DNA of 64,000 nt. It comes from Rhodobacter sp. Lineage in GTDB: Bacteria > Pseudomonadota > Alphaproteobacteria > Rhodobacterales > Rhodobacteraceae. Made by a program: the position numbers and the translations under genes. The stretch is taken from assembly GCA_022824145.1 (NCBI GenBank), contig JAJEAY010000271.1, positions 1-64,000 on the forward strand. Reading direction: 5' to 3'. How positions within the stretch are numbered: position 1 is the stretch's first letter; each line of letters starts with the position of its first letter. Below are positions 47,304 through 56,171 of the stretch, piece by piece. The notes beneath the pieces were generated by a model that did no database searches, was not told the origin of the DNA, and worked only from the letters and a program-made list of their open reading frames with translations.

Positions 47304-48476
47304 CTAACGCCTGAATCGCAGGGGCAGCGCGTTCGGACTGGTGTTTCCGCTGTCGGGCTGGAGGTCCGGTTCCCCTGCGGACTCCACCGTCCGAAACTTC
47401 CCCGCAAGCACGCGAAGCGCCGCCGCCATGTCGGTGCGGGCAACCAGCGCTCCGAGACAGTGATGCGCACCGCCTCCAAAGCCGAAATGCATCTTTCGCC
47501 GCTGGGTGATGTCAAACTGCCATCCAGGGACGGCCAAAGGATCGGTTCCACTCGAATGAACCAGCATATGAAGCGTTGTTCCCGATGCGATTCTGACCCC
47601 GCCGAACTCAAAATCATCCAGCGCCTCGCGGGTGCTCCAGGTCGTGGTGGGCCACGTTCGAATCACCTCATCGACAGCCTGCGGGACAAGTTCAGGATCG
47701 TTGCGCAGCAGCTGCCATTGATCAGGATGGCGGGCGAATAACGCCAGTGCGAAGCCGAGCTGCGCCCGTGTGGTGTCGACGCCGCCGAAAATGGAGATCA
47801 CCACAAGATCTTCAAGTATCCCGGCCTCCGCGTCGCCTGCGGCAGCCAGCATCCTGGCTACGACGCTTTCTGTATCTGCACCGCGCCTTGCATGCGCCAG
47901 CAGGGATCGCGCGAGTTCAGCCAGCCGGTCACATGCGGTGTTGAACTCGGGCTGGTAACGAATGCAGTCAACCGCCATTGCGTATCCCAGTGACGTCGCG
48001 TCGGCCGCCACCCAATGGGCCTCGCTGTCCGGCAAACCCAGAAGTGTTGTGATTGCACGGCCAGCAAAGGGCTCCGTGAAGTCATGAATGAATTCGCATG
48101 CTCGGTCCTCAAGACTTTCCGCCAATTCCCTTGCGATGCGTTCGAACTCCGGAACGAGGCTTTCAACATAAGTCTCTGACAGCGCGGCCAGCGCTATGCG
48201 GCGCTGGGCTTTATGCGTTTCTCCCTCCTGACTGATGACGCTGCGCTTCCAGAACTCGGCAAAACTGCCCTCAAGTTCCATCCTGTCGGGCCAGGCGTAG
48301 CTCCCTTGCCTGAGGCGCCGGTCGCGGAGCAGCATGCCCGCTTCTCGATGGCGCAGCACCGCAAGGCCGAACGGCGTGCGGGCGCACCAGTGCCTATCAC
48401 GCGCCGCAAGAACCTCAGCGCCCTTGGTGGAAAAACCGGGGGCCGTCAGATCAAGATAGGGAAGCTCGCCATTCAT
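47304..48476 (-). CDS. Cytochrome P450 monooxygenase
   Basis: A 390-residue soluble bacterial P450. The I-helix oxygen-binding motif FGGVDTT is at residues about 230-236, the K-helix ExxR in DEVIRTWP at about 269-276, and the haem-binding loop FGFGGGAHHCLGALVAR at about 333-349 with the Cys ligand. The substrate is unknown. Ferredoxin and reductase partners are not adjacent. The start MNGELPYLDL was chosen as the only nearby ATG. It follows gmaS/glnT on the same strand after 50 bases, but functional linkage is uncertain. Confidence 0.92.
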   Translation of the reverse strand: MNGELPYLDLTAPGFSTKGAEVLAARDRHWCARTPFGLAVLRHREAGMLLRDRRLRQGSYAWPDRMELEGSFAEFWKRSVISQEGETHKAQRRIALAALSETYVESLVPEFERIARELAESLEDRACEFIHDFTEPFAGRAITTLLGLPDSEAHWVAADATSLGYAMAVDCIRYQPEFNTACDRLAELARSLLAHARRGADTESVVARMLAAAGDAEAGILEDLVVISIFGGVDTTRAQLGFALALFARHPDQWQLLRNDPELVPQAVDEVIRTWPTTTWSTREALDDFEFGGVRIASGTTLHMLVHSSGTDPLAVPGWQFDITQRRKMHFGFGGGAHHCLGALVARTDMAAALRVLAGKFRTVESAGEPDLQPDSGNTSPNALPLRFRR

Positions 48477-48527
48477 TGACGCTCACTGTCACGCCAGCCT
48501 GAAATCGCTACGGGATCCTGCGCACTT

Positions 48528-49823
48528 TCAGCAGTCCAGAGTGTGCTCTCTTTCCCAATCCGTCAGATGGCGCGCGTAGGAATTCCAGTCTTCATGTTTC
48601 AGCTTTAGATAGGCAGTGGTGAATTCCGCGCCCATCGCGTTGCAGAGAATTCTGTCTTTTTCCAGCGCCCGCAGCGCGTCGAGCAGGTTGAGCGGAAGTT
48701 TCCGGACGCCGCGTGCCTTGTGCGGTTCGGAATACATGTCGATGTCGAGGCGTTTGCCGGGATCGGTTTCCTTCGCCATTCCGTCGGAACCGGCGGCAAG
48801 GATTCCCGCCATGAGCAGATATGGGTTGGCCGCGCCGTCCGCCAGCCGAAGCTCTATCCGGCCGGCATCGGGTATTCTCACCATATGGGTGCGGTTGTTG
48901 CCGCCGTAGCTGGCGGTATTCGGCGACCAGGTGGCGCCTGAGACCGTGCGGGGGGCGTTGAGGCGCTTGTAGCTGTTGACCGTAGGATTGGTGATTGCCG
49001 CAAGCCCCTGCGCATGGCCCAGCAGCCCTCCGAGAAAGTGGTAGCAGGTCTGGCTCAGGCCCATTTCGTCAGCGTCGTCGGCAAACAGGTTCTTTCCGTT
49101 CTCGACCAGCGAAATATGCACATGGCAGCCGTTTCCGGTGATTGTCGAAAAGGGCTTTGGCATGAAGGTCGCGCGCAGACCATGCGCCTGCGCAATCTCT
49201 TTCACCATGAACTTGAAGAACGCGAGCCTGTCGGCGGTGGTGAGGCATTCGGAGTATGCCCAGTTGATCTCGAACTGCCCGTTGGCGTCCTCGTGGTCGT
49301 TCTGGTAGGGCTCCCAGCCAAGCCCGTCCATCGTGCTGCAGATTTCCGAGATCACGTCATAGCGCCGCATCAGCGCCGACTGGTCGTAGCACGGCTTTTC
49401 CTGAGTGTCGCGCGGATCCGATATTCCGGATGCGTCGGGGTCAATGAGATGAAATTCCGGCTCGACTCCAGCCATCATCCGGTGTGAGCCTGACGAGTCC
49501 CTTAGCCGCTTGAGAACATTGCGCGGAGCCTGGGCAACAGGTTCGCCATTCATCCAGGGATCGCCTGCAACCCAGGCGACCTCGGACTTCCAGGGCAGCT
49601 GAATCACAGAGTCCGGGTCCGGAATCACGAACATGTCGGGATGCGCGGGCGTCATGTCGAGCCAGGCGGCGAATCCCGCGAATCCCGCTCCGGACTCCTG
49701 CATTTCGCCCACTGCGGAAGCGGGCACCAGTTTGGCCCGCTGCACACCGAACAGATCGGTGAAGTTGAACAGAAAGAACCTGACCTGGTTCTGTTCGGCG
49801 TAGGTCTGCAAATCCACTGTCAT
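48528..49823 (-). CDS. gmaS: Gamma-glutamylmethylamide synthetase / GlnT-type glutamine synthetase
   Basis: A 431-residue type III-like glutamine synthetase superfamily ligase. It contains LFGVQRAKLVPASAVGEM (residues about 23-40), GAGFAGFAAWLDMTPAHPDM, YQNDHEDANGQFEINW (about 172-187), FMPKPFSTITGNGCHVHISL (about 223-242) and NNRTHMVRIPDAGRIELRLA (about 311-330), ending in the WNSYARHLTDWEREHTLDC tail. GmaS attaches methylamine to glutamate as the first step of the N-methylglutamate pathway; GlnT makes glutamine. The two cannot be separated by eye, but tmm, tdm and the Mgs-like genes in the same window favour GmaS. It is downstream of amt on the same strand. Confidence 0.87.
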   Translation of the reverse strand: MTVDLQTYAEQNQVRFFLFNFTDLFGVQRAKLVPASAVGEMQESGAGFAGFAAWLDMTPAHPDMFVIPDPDSVIQLPWKSEVAWVAGDPWMNGEPVAQAPRNVLKRLRDSSGSHRMMAGVEPEFHLIDPDASGISDPRDTQEKPCYDQSALMRRYDVISEICSTMDGLGWEPYQNDHEDANGQFEINWAYSECLTTADRLAFFKFMVKEIAQAHGLRATFMPKPFSTITGNGCHVHISLVENGKNLFADDADEMGLSQTCYHFLGGLLGHAQGLAAITNPTVNSYKRLNAPRTVSGATWSPNTASYGGNNRTHMVRIPDAGRIELRLADGAANPYLLMAGILAAGSDGMAKETDPGKRLDIDMYSEPHKARGVRKLPLNLLDALRALEKDRILCNAMGAEFTTAYLKLKHEDWNSYARHLTDWEREHTLDC

Positions 49824-49936
49824 GTAATTCTCCGCTGTTGCGCTGCCGAATCGGTTGCGTGTCCTGCTTAGTCTGTCAAGTATATGGCAGGGCCGCGTCG
49901 CCGCGGCCCTGCCGGATCAACGTCTGGTTGATTGGG

Positions 49937-50122
49937 TCAGACGTAAGGATCCCCGCCCGATTCCAGACGCTTGTAAGCGTCCAGTTCGTGCCGGGAACCA
50001 AGCACCAGCGCGACTATGCAGCAGCCAGCTGCCACGAGGGTCCAGATGACCTCCCATGACGTGCCAGCGCCCATATAGATCGGGCCAGTGAACTCTCCCC
50101 AAGTGCTGAAAGCGGATCCCAT
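49937..50122 (-). CDS. Small single-span membrane protein between amt and gmaS/glnT
   Basis: A 61-residue protein with one hydrophobic span (VIWTLVAAGCCIVALVLGS, residues about 25-43) flanked by a Gly/Trp-rich N-terminus and a charged C-terminus (RHELDAYKRLESGGDPYV). A GGAGA ribosome-binding site stands five bases before the ATG, and it lies 22 bases after amt on the same strand. The context suggests an accessory of the transporter. No family is recognised. Confidence 0.7.
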   Translation of the reverse strand: MGSAFSTWGEFTGPIYMGAGTSWEVIWTLVAAGCCIVALVLGSRHELDAYKRLESGGDPYV

Positions 50123-50144
50123 GGTATTCTCCTTTCGCTGTTCT

Positions 50145-51527
50145 CTAGCTTCTGTTTGGAACGGCCGACGTCGCGATTCCTTCGGGGTAGGCCGCGACAG
50201 GCACCTTCGTGCTGTCCAGACCGACGCGTTCCGCCTCGGCGCTGACGCGCAGCAGACCCAGAATCTTGAGGATCAGCGACACGACGTATCCGGGGACGAA
50301 GCCTAGAAGGAAGAACACGACCGCGCCAACGATCTGACCGATCAGGCTGATTGCGGGAACGTCGGTGCCCTGAAGGGCCGGATAGCCGGATCCCCATACA
50401 CCGAGCATGATCAGGCCAAACAGGCCAATCGTGCCGTGGACCGTAACCGCACCGACCGCGTCGTCGATTCCCCAGTTCTCCAGCACCTTCGCACACGGGC
50501 GCAGCAGGCAGCCACCGGCAAAGCCCATCGCGAAGGCGAGCGGGGGCCAGTAAATATCAAGACCCGAAGCCGTCGCGATGATTCCCGCAAGTCCGCCGGA
50601 CATCATCCAGAACGGATCACGGGTAATTGCCCAGGCGCCGATGATCCCGCCTGAGAAGCCCATCAGGATATTGAAGCTGAGCGCGGAAAGTGTGATGGGC
50701 GTTCCATAAATTGTGGCCAACTTGTCATTGTACCAACTCCAGGTCTCGCCGGGCACGATGGTGCAGGCCATAAGGAAACCCCAGAACCCGACGATAATCA
50801 GCATAAGGCCGGTTACCGTAAAAGGAAGATTGTGGGCTCCGATGTGGTTGGCCGTTCCATCGGCGTTGAACTTGCCGATACGTGGTCCGAGATTGACCAG
50901 GATGCCGAGGGCAAAGAAGCCAGCTACAGCATGGACAAGTCCTGCTGCACCGAAGTCATGCAGGCCCCACTTGGTGACCAGCCAGCCATCGGCGTGCCAG
51001 CCCCAGGCCGCCGCAACGACCCAGGCGAAACTGCCCAACACGATCGCGAGAATGACGAAGCCTACGACTTGGATGCGCTCGATGACAGCGCCCGACATGA
51101 TCGAGGCCGTCGTCGCCGCAAACAGTGTAAATGCGCCCCAGAACACGCCTGACGCGTTGTCCGCGATGTTTGGTCCCATATATTCGACCCAGGGCAGGGC
51201 GATTTCGCTCGCATACTCCCAGCCCGAGATTCCGTTCGGCCCTGCCGAGAATGTGAGTCCTGTCGGAAAGGCCCAATACACCCACCAGCCGAAGAAATAG
51301 AAAGTCGGCACCATAAAAGCAAAGGCCAGAATGTTCTTGACTCCGGAGGCCAGCACGTTCTTCAGCCGCGAGGCGCCCATTTCATAGGCTAGGAATCCCG
51401 CATGGATGATGATCATCAGCGGGATGGTGAGATAGTAATACGCCTCGGCGAAGATCGTGTTGGTCACGCCTGCCGAAGCTTCGAGTTCCGCGACTTTCGC
51501 CGCCAGTTCGGCGAGTTGCTCTTCCAT
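50145..51527 (-). CDS. amt: Ammonium/methylammonium transporter, Amt family
   Basis: A 460-residue Amt protein with about eleven membrane spans. Family segments include AFMVPTFYFFGWWVYWAF (residues about 53-70), GVFWGAFTLFAATTASIMSG, WGWHADGWLV, GAAGLVHAVAGFFALGILVN with the pore His, FNILMGFSGGIIGAWAITRD, and DDAVGAVTVHGTIGLFGLIM with the second pore His. The start at 51527 is chosen because GGAGG lies ten bases upstream. The N-terminus has an unusual 20-residue acidic, coiled-coil-like lead (MEEQLAELAAKVAELEA). No glnK lies beside it. With gmaS/glnT downstream it may import methylammonium as well as ammonium. Confidence 0.92.
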   Translation of the reverse strand: MEEQLAELAAKVAELEASAGVTNTIFAEAYYYLTIPLMIIIHAGFLAYEMGASRLKNVLASGVKNILAFAFMVPTFYFFGWWVYWAFPTGLTFSAGPNGISGWEYASEIALPWVEYMGPNIADNASGVFWGAFTLFAATTASIMSGAVIERIQVVGFVILAIVLGSFAWVVAAAWGWHADGWLVTKWGLHDFGAAGLVHAVAGFFALGILVNLGPRIGKFNADGTANHIGAHNLPFTVTGLMLIIVGFWGFLMACTIVPGETWSWYNDKLATIYGTPITLSALSFNILMGFSGGIIGAWAITRDPFWMMSGGLAGIIATASGLDIYWPPLAFAMGFAGGCLLRPCAKVLENWGIDDAVGAVTVHGTIGLFGLIMLGVWGSGYPALQGTDVPAISLIGQIVGAVVFFLLGFVPGYVVSLILKILGLLRVSAEAERVGLDSTKVPVAAYPEGIATSAVPNRS

Positions 51528-51907
51528 CTTGAGAGTTCCTCCATCTGAAATTGGCCCAGTTCGCAACTGGCCCATTCTTTGTTAGTGCCAAAATTGTATA
51601 TCGGACCAGTTCGAAACCAAAATTGATTCTGATATACCAAAAATGATCCAATGGGTGATTACGGCCTGTATTTTGGTTTTTTTTGCGCGAAATTTCGGAA
51701 ATTCCCGAAGACTTCTCAGCATTGACTGAGTCCCATCAACTGGTTTGAAGCGGGACGGATGGTGAAAAACGGGACAGAACGTGGGCCTTCGCGGAAGCGC
51801 TACTTCGCGGATCTCCCGGCCGCGCCGCGTATGATTCACTGACTGAAGGGCCTTGGAGAGCCTTGCGTTACAGCCTATAGCGCGTTGGCGGTCACGGGAG
51901 TCCGGAT
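51528..51907. promoter_or_regulatory. Divergent promoter region of amt and the inositol-phosphatase gene
   Basis: An AT-rich 120-base core (51580-51700) lies upstream of amt with repeated CCAAAATTG and TTTTGGTTTTT strings, resembling the outer arms of the operator at 6658-6690. CCAGTTCG occurs twice (51556-51563 and 51606-51613). No gene is encoded. Confidence 0.5.
51556..51570. promoter_or_regulatory. Palindrome in the amt leader
   Basis: CCAGTT-CGC-AACTGG is a perfect inverted repeat about 30 bases upstream of the amt start. Its left half recurs 50 bases further upstream, so it may be a regulator site. Confidence 0.45.
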
Positions 51908-52696
51908 ATGCAAGGCAGCGCAAACCTCAACCTCATGATCAAGGCCGCGCGACGGGCAGGGCGTTCGCTGGCAAAGGACTTCCGCGAAGTCGAGAACCTG
52001 CAGGTGTCGGTCAAGGGTGCCGGCGATTTCGTGAGCCGTGCCGACATCGCCGCCGAGAAAATCATCGAGGAAGAGCTCCGTGGCGGGCGTCCGAACTACG
52101 GCTGGCTCGGTGAGGAAGGCGGAGTGGCCGAAGGGGCCGATCCGACACGCCGCTGGATCGTTGATCCCCTGGACGGCACGACGAATTTCCTGCACGGACT
52201 GCCGCATTGGTCGGTTTCGGTCGCGCTTGAGCGAAAGAACGTGGTCGTTGCCGGTGTCGTCTATGATCCGACAAGGGACGAACTGTTCTTTGCCGAGCAG
52301 GGGCAGGGCGCCTGGATGAACCAGACCCGTCTCAGGGTGTCTGGTCGGCGTCGCATGCAGGAAGCGCTGTTCGCAACCGGACTGCCGTTCGCCGCGCTCC
52401 CCGAACTGCCCGAAAAGATGCGGGACATCGAAAGGGTCTCACCCGGAAGTTCCGGCCTGCGGTCCACCGGATCCTCGGCACTCGACCTTGCGTATGTGGC
52501 CGCGGGCCGCTTCGACGGAACCTGGGAACGCAGGCTCAAGGCATGGGACATGGCCGCCGGTATCCTGCTCGTCAAGGAAGCAGGCGGATTCGTCGAGGCT
52601 CTGTCGCCGGATGCGAATCCGCTTGAGACCGGGGACGTCATCGCGGCGAATGACCGGATATTCGCGCAGCTGACAGGCCTCCTTCGGAACAGTTGA
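51908..52696 (+). CDS. suhB: Inositol monophosphatase family protein (SuhB-like)
   Basis: A 262-residue Mg-dependent phosphatase of the inositol monophosphatase superfamily. Metal-site motifs are GEEGG (residues 68-72), WIVDPLDGTTNFLHG (about 83-97) and WERRLKAWDMAAGILLVKEA (about 207-226). SuhB-type proteins dephosphorylate inositol-1-phosphate and also act in ribosome biogenesis and antitermination. A GGAG lies nine bases before the ATG. It stands alone between amt (divergent) and the LysR gene (convergent). Confidence 0.9.
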   Translation: MQGSANLNLMIKAARRAGRSLAKDFREVENLQVSVKGAGDFVSRADIAAEKIIEEELRGGRPNYGWLGEEGGVAEGADPTRRWIVDPLDGTTNFLHGLPHWSVSVALERKNVVVAGVVYDPTRDELFFAEQGQGAWMNQTRLRVSGRRRMQEALFATGLPFAALPELPEKMRDIERVSPGSSGLRSTGSSALDLAYVAAGRFDGTWERRLKAWDMAAGILLVKEAGGFVEALSPDANPLETGDVIAANDRIFAQLTGLLRNS

Positions 52697-52717
52697 CCGG
52701 AGAAGCGACGGCGGCTG

Positions 52718-53665
52718 TCACCGCCACAGCACGTTCCGCTCATGGTGTGCGATCGTGTTGGCAAGGCCAGCGAATTCGCTGGCAATGAAGCGGACCAGAC
52801 GGCGCACGACCGGTTTCTCCGGTACGCCTCCGTTGACCAGAATGCCCAGATTGCGGTCTGGATCGCCGATTCGGACCGGCAGGGCCGCAAGGCGGTTCTC
52901 CCGCCGCAGCATGAACACAACGGAGTACGGAAGTACCGTCAGAGCATCCGACCCTGACAGTATGTTCGTCACAGCGCTCAGAGAACCGCCGGTGAAACTG
53001 ACCTTGAAGTCACGCATGCCGATGCTGAACAGCACGGCCCGCAGGTCATGGTAGAGCGGGCTGTCAGCGGGGGGAGCGATCCACGGATAGACAGCGATGT
53101 CCTTGAGACGCACCGGAGATTTGCGCGCCAGTGGATGCCCTGCTCGGGATGCGATTACGTTGCGGCCCTGCAGAATCTGCGTGAATCTGAAACTTTCCGG
53201 CACCTCTGAGTCCCGAATGGGAAGGATCGCCAGATCAAGCGTGTCGCTGTCAAGCCGATGAATCAGTTCGGAGACATAACCGTATCTCTGGTCAATACGG
53301 ACGTCCGGATTTTCTGACTGGAATCCCGCGATCATCCCTGAAACCACGCCGTCCATGAAGATCGGCGTGCCGGCGATTCTCACGGCCCCGCTCCGGCCGC
53401 TGCTGTAACCTGCGACAATCCGGCTGGCGCTTTCGTTCGCGGTTCGAATGCTTCGGCCGGCCTCGGCGAGGGCAAGACAGAGTTCGGTGGGGCGCAGAGG
53501 CCTGCGCTGCGGCTCGAACAGCTGGGCGCCGACCCGTTCCTCAAGCATCGCGACCGAGCGCGAAACGCTTGGCTGCGATTTACCCAAGGCGACAGCGCCC
53601 TCGGTCAGCCCTCCCTGATCCACGATTGCGGCAAGGATTTCGAGATGGCGTGGATCCAGCTTCAT
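52718..53665 (-). CDS. LysR-family regulator divergent from the hydroxyquinol operon
   Basis: A 315-residue LysR-type regulator: winged helix LDPRHLEILAAIVDQGGLTE, then KSQPSVSRSVAMLEERVGAQ (residues about 3-48), then an effector domain (VRIAGTPIFMDGVVSGMIAG onwards). It is transcribed away from the maleylacetate reductase gene with 95 bases between them, the usual layout for LysR control of aromatic catabolic operons. The effector is probably an intermediate of that pathway. Confidence 0.9.
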   Translation of the reverse strand: MKLDPRHLEILAAIVDQGGLTEGAVALGKSQPSVSRSVAMLEERVGAQLFEPQRRPLRPTELCLALAEAGRSIRTANESASRIVAGYSSGRSGAVRIAGTPIFMDGVVSGMIAGFQSENPDVRIDQRYGYVSELIHRLDSDTLDLAILPIRDSEVPESFRFTQILQGRNVIASRAGHPLARKSPVRLKDIAVYPWIAPPADSPLYHDLRAVLFSIGMRDFKVSFTGGSLSAVTNILSGSDALTVLPYSVVFMLRRENRLAALPVRIGDPDRNLGILVNGGVPEKPVVRRLVRFIASEFAGLANTIAHHERNVLWR

Positions 53666-53721
53666 AACAGTATGTAATATAAACGAGGCGCAATTCGATC
53701 AAGACACCAAATTCAGATGCT

Positions 53722-53731
53722 AATCTAGATT
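53722..53731. promoter_or_regulatory. LysR-type operator candidate
   Basis: AATCTAGATT is a perfect 10-bp palindrome midway in the 95-base region between the LysR gene and the maleylacetate reductase gene. Confidence 0.45.
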
Positions 53732-53760
53732 TCGGAATAACCGTCTTTGAGGAGCCTTAA

Positions 53761-54822
53761 ATGCCGTTGGACCTCCCTTCCGCCGCAGCCCAGAAGGTGC
53801 GCTTTGGTGCGGGTCTGCGACACTCGATCGCTGGCGAACTGGAGGAAATCGGGCGGTTTCGGGCCTTGGTCCTGTCAACGCCGGAACAGTCCGGAATCGC
53901 ACTTGATCTCGCTGGAGATCTGGGCAGCCGGGCAGCGGGAGTGTTCTCACGCGCCGCAATGCATACACCGGTTGAGGTGACCGAAGAGGCTCTGGCTCAC
54001 GCGCGTTCGGTGGAGGCGGACTGCTTTGTCGCTGTTGGCGGCGGTTCCACGACCGGGCTGGGAAAGGCCCTGGCGCTTCGCACCGGCCTTTCGCAGATCG
54101 TGGTTCCGACCACTTACGCTGGCAGTGAAGCGACGCCGATCCTCGGCCAGACTGAAGGTGGCGTGAAATCTACGCTGATCGACCCTGCTATTCTGCCTGA
54201 TGTCGTGATTTACGATCCGGAGCTTGCCGTAACACTGCCGAAACAGCTGAGCGCCACCAGCGGTCTGAACGCAATGGCGCATGCGGCAGAGGCTCTCTAT
54301 GCAAAGGATAGGACCGAGGAAACCAACAAGCTTGCGATCGAGGGCATCCGGGCATTCGCGAAATCCCTTCCCGAAGTGCTTGAAAACCCCGGCAGCCTGG
54401 CCGCTCGGGAGGAAACGCTGCGGGGAGCCTGGGCCTGTGGCGCCGTTCTGGGCCGCGTCGGCATGGCGCTTCACCACAAGCTCTGCCACACACTGGGTGG
54501 GTCGTTTGACCTACCCCATGCACAGACCCATGCCGTCGTCCTTTCCCATGCCATCGCTTACAACGCCGTCGCAGTACCCGAGCTGCTGGCGCCGATTCAG
54601 GAAGTGCTGGGTCGAGAGGGTCCGGGGAGGGCGATCTGGGATTTCGCGGGAAGCATCGGTGCGCCACAATCCCTCAAGGAACTTGGCATGGCCGAGGGCG
54701 ACCTTGACCGCGCCGCAAAGCTCGCAGTCCAAAATCCCTACTGGAATCCGCGTGACGTGACCCTGGACGGGTTGCGCGCGCTTCTTCAGGACGCCTGGAG
54801 CGGAGCCGCTCCAGGCAGCTGA
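53761..54822 (+). CDS. Maleylacetate reductase
   Basis: A 353-residue member of the iron-containing alcohol dehydrogenase superfamily of the maleylacetate reductase type. It reduces maleylacetate to 3-oxoadipate with NAD(P)H. Family segments are VAVGGGSTTGLGKALALRTG (residues about 89-108), PTTYAGSEATPILGQTE (about 116-132), TSGLNAMAHAAEALYAKDR (about 167-185) and LHHKLCHTLGGSFDLPHAQTH (about 237-257). It is the first gene of the hydroxyquinol-type operon: the dioxygenase at the operon's end makes maleylacetate. Confidence 0.92.
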   Translation: MPLDLPSAAAQKVRFGAGLRHSIAGELEEIGRFRALVLSTPEQSGIALDLAGDLGSRAAGVFSRAAMHTPVEVTEEALAHARSVEADCFVAVGGGSTTGLGKALALRTGLSQIVVPTTYAGSEATPILGQTEGGVKSTLIDPAILPDVVIYDPELAVTLPKQLSATSGLNAMAHAAEALYAKDRTEETNKLAIEGIRAFAKSLPEVLENPGSLAAREETLRGAWACGAVLGRVGMALHHKLCHTLGGSFDLPHAQTHAVVLSHAIAYNAVAVPELLAPIQEVLGREGPGRAIWDFAGSIGAPQSLKELGMAEGDLDRAAKLAVQNPYWNPRDVTLDGLRALLQDAWSGAAPGS

Positions 54823-54850
54823 ACAACTCGTTACTTCAAGGAGGAAAGCA

Positions 54851-56122
54851 ATGCTCACACGCCGAAGACTGCTTAAGTCGTCTGCCGCAACCGCAATGAC
54901 ACTGGCCGCCGGCGGGCCGGCCGCTCCGGCACTTGCACAGGGCGCCAGAATCAAGCTGGGCTACGTCAGCCCGCAGTCAGGACCGCTCGCTGCGTTCGCC
55001 GAAGCCGACCAGTTCATCATCGACACGTTCAGCGCAGCCGCTGGCGGGGATTTCGAGGTGATCGTGAAGGACAGCCAGTCCAATCCGAACCGCGCCGCCG
55101 AAGTGGCCAAGGAACTGATCGTCGATGACGAAATCAACCTGATGCTGGTGGCCTCGACGCCCGAAACCACCAATCCCGTCGCTACAACCTGCGAGTCCGA
55201 GGAAGTGCCGTGCGTGTCCACTGTAGCGCCCTGGCAGCCATATTTCATTGGACAGCAGGGCAATCCCGGCGATCCCGGGTCATGGGCTCCGTTCGACTAT
55301 TCCTACCATTTCTTTTGGGGCCTCGAGGACGTGATCGCGGTCTTCACCAATATGTGGGGACAGCTCAGCACCAATAAGTCTGTCGGCGCGCTCTTTCCCA
55401 ATGACGGTGACGGAAATGCCTGGGGCGATCCGGTGGTGGGTTTCCCGCCGGTGCTCGACAAACTTGGCTACCAGCTGACCGACACAGGCCGCTACCAGAA
55501 CCTCACGGATGACTTCACCGCACAGATCAACGCATTCAAGGCGGCAGAAGCTGAAATCGTGACGGGCGTGGTGATTCCGCCGGACTTCACCACGTTCTGG
55601 ACGCAAGCCAAGCAGCAGGGCTACACGCCGAAGGCCGCGTCGATCGGCAAGGCGATCCTGTTCCCGCAGGCGGTCGAAGCGCTTGGTGCAACGGGCCACA
55701 ACGTGTCATCCGAAGTCTGGTGGTCGCCGTCCCATCCTTTCGCATCTTCGCTGGACGGCGCATCCGCAGGCGACATCGCTGGCGGATATGAAGAGGCGAC
55801 CGGGCGTCAGTGGACCCAGCCGATCGGATTTGTCCATGCGCTGTTCGAGGTGGCGCGCGACGTCATGGGCAGGGTGTCGGACACCGGTGACGGTGACGAA
55901 GTCGCAGATGCAATTGCGGCAACAGGCCTTGATACGGTCGTTGGCCCGGTTTCCTGGAACGGAGAGGGCCTGCCGCCGTTCGCGGCCAGAAACGTTGCCA
56001 AGACGCCCTTGGTCGGCGGACAGTGGCGCCTGACGGACAGCGGCGCCTATGACCTTGTCATCGTGGACAATCAGACCGCGTCCAACATTCCGACAGGCGG
56101 CGCGATGGAAGAGATTTCCTGA
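54851..56122 (+). CDS. Liv-type ABC transporter periplasmic binding protein
   Basis: A 423-residue type I periplasmic binding protein (Peripla_BP_6). It has a twin-arginine-like signal (TRRRLLKSSAATAMTLAAGG), then GYVSPQSGPLAAFAEADQF and ASTPETTNPVATTCESEEVP. Unlike classical amino-acid binders it has several Trp-rich regions (SYHFFWGLED, VWWSPSHPF), which fits relatives that bind aromatic acids. GGAGG lies six bases before the ATG. It is followed by both ATPases and both permeases of a complete importer. The operon suggests an aromatic substrate. Confidence 0.9.
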   Translation: MLTRRRLLKSSAATAMTLAAGGPAAPALAQGARIKLGYVSPQSGPLAAFAEADQFIIDTFSAAAGGDFEVIVKDSQSNPNRAAEVAKELIVDDEINLMLVASTPETTNPVATTCESEEVPCVSTVAPWQPYFIGQQGNPGDPGSWAPFDYSYHFFWGLEDVIAVFTNMWGQLSTNKSVGALFPNDGDGNAWGDPVVGFPPVLDKLGYQLTDTGRYQNLTDDFTAQINAFKAAEAEIVTGVVIPPDFTTFWTQAKQQGYTPKAASIGKAILFPQAVEALGATGHNVSSEVWWSPSHPFASSLDGASAGDIAGGYEEATGRQWTQPIGFVHALFEVARDVMGRVSDTGDGDEVADAIAATGLDTVVGPVSWNGEGLPPFAARNVAKTPLVGGQWRLTDSGAYDLVIVDNQTASNIPTGGAMEEIS

Positions 56123-56171
56123 TCCGGCAGGAAGTGCGCGGGCCTGACCGGTCAGGCCCGCACATTGAAGG

